From contig JAFZLP010000109.1 in assembly GCA_017551405.1 (NCBI GenBank), positions 1 through 5,144 on the forward strand: a DNA stretch of 5,144 bases, in the 5' to 3' direction. Source of the stretch: Bacteroidales bacterium (GTDB lineage: Bacteria > Bacteroidota > Bacteroidia > Bacteroidales > UBA932). Every line of letters starts with the position of its first letter. Position 1 is the stretch's first letter. Shown in pieces: positions 1 to 5,144 of the stretch. The notes below the pieces were generated by a model, which worked only from the letters and a program-made list of their open reading frames with translations, had not been told where the DNA came from and did no database searches. Both the position numbers and the translations under genes were made by a program.

Positions 1-1542
1 CACGAAGGCGCGGTCGGGAATCATCTTGGTGAGCCTGTCGGACTCGCTCAGGGGCAGGCCGCTGATGCGCGCCACGTCCTTTACCGAGCCCTTGGCGGCC
101 ATGGTGCCGAAGGTTATGACATGGGAGATGTGGTCTTTGCCATAGCGGTCCTGGACGTACTGGATCACGCGGTAGCGGCCCTCGTCATCGAAGTCAACGT
201 CGATATCGGGCATACTGATTCGCTCGGGATTGAGGAAACGCTCGAACAGGAGGTCGTACCGCAGGGGGTCCAGATTGGTGATACGCAGGCAGTAGCTCAC
301 CACGGAACCGGCGGCGCTGCCTCGTCCGGGCCCGACCGAAACCCCGTTGTTCTTGGCCCAGTTGATGAAGTCCTGGACGATCAGGAAGTAGTCGGGGAAG
401 CCCATGTGCGAAATGGTCTTGAGCTCAAACTCTATCCTTTCCGCGATTTTGGGGTCCAGAGGGCTTCCGTAGCGCTTCTCGGCGCCCTGGTAGGTGAGAT
501 GGCACAGGTATGCCACCGAGTAGCGGAACTCGTCGCTGCGCGGCGTTTTTTCAATGACCACGCCGTGGTCGCGGCGCTCCTCGTATGCCCCTTCTGCAAT
601 GATATCCTTGTATTTCTCCAGGTAGGTGCCGATGTCTTCCATGAAATCGCCGGGCAGCTCGAACTTCGGCAGCACGTGGCCGCGGTTGATTTCGATGTTC
701 TCCACCTTGTCCAGGATTTCCAGCGTATTGGCCAGGGCCTCCGGGTGGGTGGGGAAGAGCGCCTGCATCTCGTCCTCGCTTTTGAGGTATTCCTGCTGGG
801 TGTAGCGCAGCCTTCCCTGGTCGGACACGTTCGCATTGGTAGTCAGGCAGATAAGCCTGTCGTGCACCGGACCGTCGTCCTTTCGGACGAAATGGGCGTC
901 GTTGGTGGCGATGACCTTCACGCCGTGCTTGGCCCCGAGCTCGAAGATCTTTTCGGTGTACAGCTTCTGCTTGTCGTAGAGGTCGTTCGAAAGGCCCGGA
1001 ACCTCGGTCTTGTGGAGCATCACCTCCAGGTAGTAGTCTTCGCCGAAGATGCGCTTGTGCCACTCTATCGCGTTTTCGGCAGCTTCGATGTCGCCGGCGA
1101 CAATATCCTGGGGGATTTCCCCCGCCAGGCAGGCGCTGGAGCAGATGAGGCCCTCGTGGTATTGTTCCAGGAGCTCGTGGTCGATGCGGGGACGGTAGTA
1201 GAAGCCCTCGATATGCCCGAACGAGACCAGTTTCATGAGGTTGTGGTAGCCCGTCTCGTTCTTGGCCAGGAGGATGAGGTGGTAGTACCCCTTGTGCTGC
1301 GGGTCTTTGAGCTTGTGGTCGTAATGGCGGGTTACGTACACTTCGCATCCGAAAATGGGCTTCACCCGAGGATGCTTCTTGGCCACGTCATAGAACTCCT
1401 TCACGCCGTACATGTTGCCGTGGTCGGTGATGGCGAGACCCGGCATGCCCAGCTCCTCGGCCCTCTGGAAAAGCTTTTCGATGTTGGAAAGCCCGTCGAG
1501 CACGGAATACTGCGTATGGACGTGAAGGTGTACGAATGACAT
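1..1542 (-). CDS. dnaE: DNA polymerase III subunit alpha (DnaE), N-terminal 514 residues, 3' end outside window
   Basis: This is the catalytic subunit of the replicative DNA polymerase, which extends DNA at the fork together with the sliding clamp and clamp loader. Seen: the protein starts MSFVHLHVHTQYSVLDG, the opening of a PHP domain (about residues 1-280). Further PHP motifs are ITDHGN at 38-43, GCEVYV around E67, YYHLILLAK around H88, C138, and NDAHF at 214-218. The polymerase core follows, with GPGRGSAAGS from residue 404 and PDIDVDF at 445-451; D446 and D448 match the first two palm aspartates (D401 and D403 in E. coli). The third aspartate lies beyond the window. Family members in this phylum are about 1,200-1,250 residues, so roughly 40% is present. 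The start is well fixed: an in-frame stop lies at 1567-1569 and the PHP motif begins at residue 5. No Shine-Dalgarno is visible. The reading frame is open and unbroken to the edge. It lies downstream of secDF on the same strand, but a terminator and a new promoter intervene. Confidence 0.97.
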   Translation of the reverse strand, partial: MSFVHLHVHTQYSVLDGLSNIEKLFQRAEELGMPGLAITDHGNMYGVKEFYDVAKKHPRVKPIFGCEVYVTRHYDHKLKDPQHKGYYHLILLAKNETGYHNLMKLVSFGHIEGFYYRPRIDHELLEQYHEGLICSSACLAGEIPQDIVAGDIEAAENAIEWHKRIFGEDYYLEVMLHKTEVPGLSNDLYDKQKLYTEKIFELGAKHGVKVIATNDAHFVRKDDGPVHDRLICLTTNANVSDQGRLRYTQQEYLKSEDEMQALFPTHPEALANTLEILDKVENIEINRGHVLPKFELPGDFMEDIGTYLEKYKDIIAEGAYEERRDHGVVIEKTPRSDEFRYSVAYLCHLTYQGAEKRYGSPLDPKIAERIEFELKTISHMGFPDYFLIVQDFINWAKNNGVSVGPGRGSAAGSVVSYCLRITNLDPLRYDLLFERFLNPERISMPDIDVDFDDEGRYRVIQYVQDRYGKDHISHVITFGTMAAKGSVKDVARISGLPLSESDRLTKMIPDRAFV

Positions 1543-1550
1543 AAGCAGGA

Positions 1551-1558
1551 CAAATATA
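1551..1558 (-). promoter_or_regulatory. Bacteroidota-type -7 promoter element for dnaE
   Basis: On the minus strand this reads TATATTTG, an exact match to the Bacteroidota sigma-factor -7 consensus TAnnTTTG. No clear -33 TTG/TTTG is seen about 19-21 bases upstream; that position falls in the T-run and stem of the preceding terminator. Only 8 bases separate the box from the dnaE ATG, so transcription would begin a few bases before the start codon or at it. The assignment is inferred from the match and its position; one 8-base match in AT-rich DNA can arise by chance. Confidence 0.6.
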
Positions 1559-1570
1559 CTGAAAAGTTAT

Positions 1571-1602
1571 GAAAAAACTCCGCCGGAAATTCCGACGGAG
1601 TT
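1571..1602 (-). terminator. Rho-independent terminator of secDF
   Basis: Read on the minus strand, AACTCCGTCGGA (1602 to 1591) pairs with TCCGGCGGAGTT (1587 to 1576) across a 3-base ATT loop. This gives a 12-bp stem with one G-U wobble. Four more T follow directly (1575-1572), extending a run of six. It starts 22 bases after the secDF stop codon, the expected place for that transcript's end. On the plus strand the wobble becomes a C-A mismatch and the stem is followed by TCATTC, not a T-run, so the signal is directional for secDF. Confidence 0.88.
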
Positions 1603-1624
1603 CATTCAAACGTTCAGAAAACGT

Positions 1625-4600
1625 TTACTTGCCGGCCTTCTTGCCGGTGTCGGCTTTCTGGAGCCTCCTCAGGGTGGTGTCGTACATGACGGGGGTGCCG
1701 ATCATGATGGAAGCGTAGGTTCCGATGATGACACCGAGGCAGAGGGCCACCGAGAGACCGCGGATGCTTTCACCGCCGGCTATCGCAATCGCCAGCATAG
1801 GAAGCAGCGTGGATACGGAGGTGTTCACCGTACGGGTAAGGGTGGCGTTCAGAGCGGCGTTGGTGGTCTCCTTGAAGTCCGCATTGGGATGCAGGGTGCG
1901 CATCTCGCGGATACGGTCGAAGATAACGACGTTATCGTTGATGGCGTAACCGATGATGGTCAGGATAGCCGCGATGAACGTCTGGTCGACGTCAAGGTTG
2001 AACGGAAGGATGCCGCTGAACAGCGAGAAGAAGCCGATGATGATGATCGCGGTATGGGCGAGTGAAACCACGCCGCCCAGACCCCATGCCCAGCCGCGGA
2101 AGCGGACTGCGATGTAGGCGAAGATCACGATGAGGGCCAGGATGAGGGCGATGATTGCGTCGCGCCTGATGTCGGAAGCGATGCTGGCGCCAACCTTGTC
2201 GGAAGAAATGATACCGTTGGGGTTGTCGAGCGTGCTCACGAACTGGCTCTGCGACATTTCCTCGCTGAAGAAGCCCTTCAGTGCGGTGTAGAGCATGCCT
2301 TCGATTTCGGTATCGACGGAAGAATCGTCCACGTCAACCTTGTAGGCGGTGGTGATCTTCATCTGGGAGTCGCCGCCGAACTGCTTGACCTCGGCGGAGG
2401 AACCCTTGATGTCGGGATTTGCCTGGGCTGCGGCCTCGAACACGTCGTTCACGGCTGCACGGACCTCTTCAGCCTGTACGGGCTGGTCGAAGCGCACCAC
2501 ATAAGTACGGCCGCCGGTGAAGTCAACACCGTAGGTGAAGCCCTTGAACGCCATGCTGCCGACAGCGATGAGGATGAGGCAGCCGGAGATGATGTAGGAC
2601 CACTTGCGGGCACCGAGGAAGTCGATATGGGTGTTCTTGAGGAAGTTGGCGCTCCAGTTGCTCTCGAAGGTGACGTTCTTGCCCCTCTTCACGCGGCCCT
2701 CGATGATGAGGCGGGAGATGAAGATGGCGGTGAGCACCGAGGTGATGATACCGATGATGAGAGTGGTGGCGAAGCCCTTGACCGGACCCGAACCGAAGAA
2801 GAACAGGATGATACCGGTGAGGAGGGTGGTCAGCTGGCCGTCGATAATTGCGGAATACGCATTGCGGTAACCGTCTTCGATAGCCTTGCTGAGGCCCTTG
2901 CCGGCCTTGAGCTCTTCCTTGACGCGCTCATAGATAATGACGTTCGCGTCCACTGCCATACCCAGCGTCAGCACCAGACCGGCGATACCCGGCAGGGTGA
3001 GAACGGCGCCGAAGGAGGCGAGGGTGCCGAACAGGAGTACTACGTTGATGAGGAGGGCGATGTCAGCAGCCACACCCGCACCGCGGTAGAATATGAGCAT
3101 GTAGATGAGCACCAGGATGAAGCCGATGATGAAGGAGATCATACCGTCCTTGATGGACTTGGCACCCAGGGACGGGCCTACGACCTGCTCCTGCACGATG
3201 GTGGCGGGGGCGGGAAGCTTACCGCTCTTGAGCACGTTGGTAAGGTCGGTAGCCTCTTCAACGGAGAAGTCGCCGGTAATCACGGAAGAACCGCCGGTGA
3301 TTTCGGTGTTGACGGTAGGATAGGAATAGACGGTGCCGTCGAGCACGATGGCTATCTGCTTGCCGATGTTGTCCTTGGTGAGATGGGCCCAGGTGTTGGC
3401 GCCCTCTGCGTTCATGGTCATGTTGACGCTGGGGGAGCCGCCCTTGCCGTTGTCATAGGAGATGCGGGAATCGGTAACGGAAGAACCGTCGAGGGGAGCC
3501 TGTCCGTCGCGGGAGTCGGCCTTGATGGCAACGAGTTCATAGTACTCGGCGCCGGTGAAGAACTTGCTGGGCTTAACGGTCCACATGGGGCGGAACTCGG
3601 CCGGGAAGATCTCGGCTACCTGCGGGATGGCGAGATAGCGGTTGACGGCGGCGGTGTCCGCTGCGGTGGCGTAACCGACGCAGGCGGTGCCACGGGCCTG
3701 GGAAGGCTGAAGCACTGCGAACAGCGGGTTGGCCTTGCGGTATGCCTGGAGGTCGGCGCTGTTGTCTTCCTGGGCGGCGAGCTCTTCGGCTACCACGTCC
3801 TTCTCTGCAGCCTCGGCTGCAACTTCCTCAGCTTCAGGCTCTTCTGCAGCCTGCATCTGGGCGATGAGCTGGTTGGCCTGGGCCAGGTAAGGGCTGATCT
3901 CGCTGGCGTCGAACGTTGTCCAGAACTCGAGGGATGCGGTTCCCTGGAGCAGCTTGCGCACGCGCTCCGGCTCTTTGACGCCGGGGAGCTCGACGAGGAT
4001 ACGGCCGGTATTGCCGAGCCTCTGGATGCTGGGCTGGGTTACGCCGAAACGGTCGATACGGTTACGGAGAACGTTGAAGGAGTTGGAAAGTGCACTCTCT
4101 GCCTCGTTCCTGATAACCTTGACGACTTCTTCGTCAGTGCTTTCGGGCTTGATCTGGTCCCTCATTTCGTAGGTACCGAAAACCTGGGAAAGCCTCTGGC
4201 CGCCGGAAACTTCCTTCCACGCGTCGGCGAAGAGGGTGATGTAGTCGGACTGGGAGTTGACACTGCGCTGCTTTGCGAGCTCGAGCGCCTGGTTGAACTC
4301 GGGAGTCATGTTGTTTCCCGAAAGAGCCTTTACGAGGTCCTGGAGCTGCACCTGCAGCATGACGTTCATACCGCCCTTGAGGTCGAGGCCGAGGTTGATT
4401 TCCTTGGCACGTACGTCCTTGAAGGTATAACCGAAATAAACCTTTTCAGTGGTGATGGAGTCGGTGTAGGACCTTTCCGCAACCTTGCGGATGGAGTCGA
4501 GATAGAATGCCCTGTCGACTTCGGGGATGTTTGCGAATGCTGCGCTCTGCTGGGCTGCCACAACTTCCTTTTCGGCGGCTTTCTTTGCCCTCTTGCCATA

Positions 4601-4690
4601 GATGGAGGTTACAAGGGTGAAGGAAAGCTGCCAGAGGCAGGCCAAAACGAGCAGGATCGCCACAAATCTGATTGCACCTTTGCTTTGCAT
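1625..4690 (-). CDS. secDF: Fused protein-export membrane protein SecDF
   Basis: SecD and SecF are inner-membrane partners of the SecYEG translocon that use the proton gradient to help pull exported proteins across the membrane. Here they are one 1,021-residue chain, the usual form and length in Bacteroidota. SecD half: TM1 at about 7-28; a large periplasmic P1 domain (about 31-510) with GLDLKGG at 101-107, a conserved block at 205-260 (NVLRNRIDRFGV, then ELPGVKEPERV) and the SecD C-terminal region up to about 505; five more TM segments at about 514-535, 540-560, 566-590, 613-633 and 638-663. SecF half: TM at about 696-715, GVDFTGG at 721-727, a periplasmic domain to about 838, then five TM segments to about 1000. 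Proton-path residues of Thermus SecDF (D340, D637, R671) appear to match D581 (VDANVIIYERV), D919 (INDNVVIFDR) and R953 (LTRTVNTS). Residues about 278-312 form an Ala/Glu-rich low-complexity insert. The start has an in-frame stop upstream at 4733-4735 and TM1 immediately after it. Stop is TAA, followed by a terminator. No damage is seen. Confidence 0.98.
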   Translation of the reverse strand: MQSKGAIRFVAILLVLACLWQLSFTLVTSIYGKRAKKAAEKEVVAAQQSAAFANIPEVDRAFYLDSIRKVAERSYTDSITTEKVYFGYTFKDVRAKEINLGLDLKGGMNVMLQVQLQDLVKALSGNNMTPEFNQALELAKQRSVNSQSDYITLFADAWKEVSGGQRLSQVFGTYEMRDQIKPESTDEEVVKVIRNEAESALSNSFNVLRNRIDRFGVTQPSIQRLGNTGRILVELPGVKEPERVRKLLQGTASLEFWTTFDASEISPYLAQANQLIAQMQAAEEPEAEEVAAEAAEKDVVAEELAAQEDNSADLQAYRKANPLFAVLQPSQARGTACVGYATAADTAAVNRYLAIPQVAEIFPAEFRPMWTVKPSKFFTGAEYYELVAIKADSRDGQAPLDGSSVTDSRISYDNGKGGSPSVNMTMNAEGANTWAHLTKDNIGKQIAIVLDGTVYSYPTVNTEITGGSSVITGDFSVEEATDLTNVLKSGKLPAPATIVQEQVVGPSLGAKSIKDGMISFIIGFILVLIYMLIFYRGAGVAADIALLINVVLLFGTLASFGAVLTLPGIAGLVLTLGMAVDANVIIYERVKEELKAGKGLSKAIEDGYRNAYSAIIDGQLTTLLTGIILFFFGSGPVKGFATTLIIGIITSVLTAIFISRLIIEGRVKRGKNVTFESNWSANFLKNTHIDFLGARKWSYIISGCLILIAVGSMAFKGFTYGVDFTGGRTYVVRFDQPVQAEEVRAAVNDVFEAAAQANPDIKGSSAEVKQFGGDSQMKITTAYKVDVDDSSVDTEIEGMLYTALKGFFSEEMSQSQFVSTLDNPNGIISSDKVGASIASDIRRDAIIALILALIVIFAYIAVRFRGWAWGLGGVVSLAHTAIIIIGFFSLFSGILPFNLDVDQTFIAAILTIIGYAINDNVVIFDRIREMRTLHPNADFKETTNAALNATLTRTVNTSVSTLLPMLAIAIAGGESIRGLSVALCLGVIIGTYASIMIGTPVMYDTTLRRLQKADTGKKAGK

Positions 4691-4727
4691 AATAGTATAA
4701 TTTTTAATTATAAGTCGAAATAGCTGG

Positions 4728-4735
4728 CAAAGTTA
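4728..4735 (-). promoter_or_regulatory. Bacteroidota-type -7 promoter element for secDF
   Basis: The minus strand reads TAACTTTG, an exact TAnnTTTG match, 37 bases before the secDF ATG. The predicted 5' leader is about 30 bases, very AT-rich and without a Shine-Dalgarno, as is common in this phylum. No good -33 TTG is present; a T-rich stretch (TTTCTTTT) lies near the right distance. The -33 region of this promoter would overlap that of the divergent promoter. Confidence 0.65.
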
Positions 4736-4776
4736 GTATTTTTTTCTCTAAAAGAAATTTTATGAAGCTTATTTTA

Positions 4777-4784
4777 TAACTTTG
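4777..4784 (+). promoter_or_regulatory. Bacteroidota-type -7 promoter element for the right-edge gene
   Basis: The plus strand reads TAACTTTG, the same 8 bases as the secDF box on the other strand and an exact TAnnTTTG match. It ends 10 bases before the first ATG of the right-edge gene, which predicts a leader of only a few bases. No convincing -33 TTG is seen upstream. Inferred from consensus match, AT-rich setting and position. Confidence 0.6.
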
Positions 4785-4794
4785 TGGCCTGATT

Positions 4795-5144
4795 ATGATG
4801 CTTTTCGCTGTCATTTCGGCGTTTTTAGCCTTCGTTCCCGACACCACCCGCGAGGCGCCGGTCCCCCTTTCGGACCTTGACCTCATCTGTCTCGAGGCGG
4901 AAGACCACCACCTTTCATACGAATTCACGGAGGCCATAAACACCTATAGACTGGCGCAGACGCGTACGCGCGACTCCCTCACTCGCGCGAACATCGAGGA
5001 GCTCATAATCCAGAGCGTGAACGGCCGCAACATGGCCGATTTCTGCTACAAGCCCAGGGTGGTCGCCCGCAGGCGCTTCTCCATGGACGATTTCTTCCTG
5101 TATTACCCCCTGCGCGACAGCTCCTGGGCGCGCACACCCAATGA
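4795..5144 (+). CDS. Unrecognised protein with hydrophobic N-terminus and TPR-like segment, 5' part only
   Basis: Function is not recognised. The frame is open from the ATG to the window edge (116 full codons). It starts MMLFAVISAFLAFVP, a hydrophobic stretch that could be a short signal peptide or anchor, although it lacks the usual Lys/Arg before the core and shows no lipobox. Residues about 27-82 look helical, and LSYEFTEAINTYRLAQ (40-55) fits the pattern of a TPR helix pair. A distinctive stretch follows: MADFCYKPRVVARRRFSMDDFFLYYPL at about 80-106, then SW at 110-111. I have a weak impression, unverified, that this resembles Bacteroidales envelope proteins in which a TPR-like start precedes a PD40-type beta-propeller. 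Start choice: an in-frame stop lies at 4777-4779, so only the two adjacent ATGs at 4795 and 4798 come before the hydrophobic stretch. GC-rich codon use like its neighbours supports a real gene. It is divergent from secDF, with a 104-base gap. Confidence 0.82.
   Translation, partial: MMLFAVISAFLAFVPDTTREAPVPLSDLDLICLEAEDHHLSYEFTEAINTYRLAQTRTRDSLTRANIEELIIQSVNGRNMADFCYKPRVVARRRFSMDDFFLYYPLRDSSWARTPN

Noticed and set aside
432..1348. Overlapping minus-strand frames of 134 and 265 codons within dnaE
   Set aside because: They are out of frame with dnaE and give Arg/Pro-rich low-information sequences typical of frame-shifted reading of GC-rich genes.
121..1539. A 472-codon open frame antisense to dnaE
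   Set aside because: The opposite strand encodes DnaE with PHP and palm motifs throughout; the antisense product has no domain pattern and is a codon-bias shadow.
1571..1602. The hairpin as a bidirectional terminator
   Set aside because: On the plus strand it has an internal C-A mismatch and no downstream T-run, and no plus-strand gene ends there.
2627..4723. A 698-codon open frame antisense to secDF
   Set aside because: It lies almost wholly within secDF, which has clear family motifs along its length. The antisense translation is rich in Gly, Asp, Glu and Val without recognisable domains, as expected when biased codon use keeps reverse-complement stops rare.
4704..4943. A 79-codon minus-strand frame across the divergent promoter region
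   Set aside because: It overlaps the secDF promoter and the start of the better-supported plus-strand gene, has Ser/Arg-rich composition, and runs through AT-rich non-coding DNA at its end.
5142..5144. TGA at the right edge as a possible stop for the right-hand gene
   Set aside because: It is out of frame with the ATG at 4795; the last full codon ends at 5142, so the gene continues past the window.
1..5144. A mobile element, CRISPR array, tRNA/rRNA gene or new defence system
   Set aside because: No tandem repeats, transposase or integrase motifs, repeat-spacer pattern or structured RNA gene were seen; nearly all of the window is explained by dnaE, secDF and one partial gene.

Overview
The window looks like housekeeping chromosome from a fairly GC-rich member of the Bacteroidota, probably Bacteroidales. 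Three things point there. SecD and SecF are fused into one polypeptide of about 1,000 residues. DnaE has the wording usual in that phylum around its PHP and palm motifs. All three genes are preceded by a Bacteroidota-type -7 promoter element (TAnnTTTG) and none by a Shine-Dalgarno sequence. The coding regions are GC-rich, while the two intergenic gaps are strongly AT-rich. Genus cannot be read from this sequence; an Alistipes-like or similar GC-rich gut lineage is only a guess.

Layout, left to right. Positions 1-1542 (minus strand) hold the first 514 codons of dnaE, the DNA polymerase III alpha subunit; its 3' part lies beyond the left edge. Positions 1543-1624 hold a compact control region: a -7 element for dnaE and, directly upstream of it, an intrinsic terminator that ends the secDF transcript. 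Positions 1625-4690 (minus strand) hold a complete secDF. Positions 4691-4794 are an AT-rich divergent promoter region with one identical TAACTTTG box on each strand, one facing secDF and one facing the gene to the right. From 4795 to the right edge (plus strand) runs the start of a protein with a hydrophobic N-terminus and a TPR-like helical segment, whose function is not recognised.

The genes do not form a pathway. secDF (export motor) and dnaE (replication) are co-oriented but look like separate transcription units, because a terminator and a new promoter sit between them. The right-hand gene is transcribed divergently from secDF. Long antisense reading frames over dnaE and secDF are byproducts of codon bias and are not annotated.

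I found no sign of a new system, mobile element, CRISPR array or RNA gene. The points most worth checking are two predicted near-leaderless mRNAs (dnaE and the right-hand gene), a complete set of PHP metal ligands in DnaE, the tightly packed terminator-promoter junction, and the unrecognised right-edge gene.
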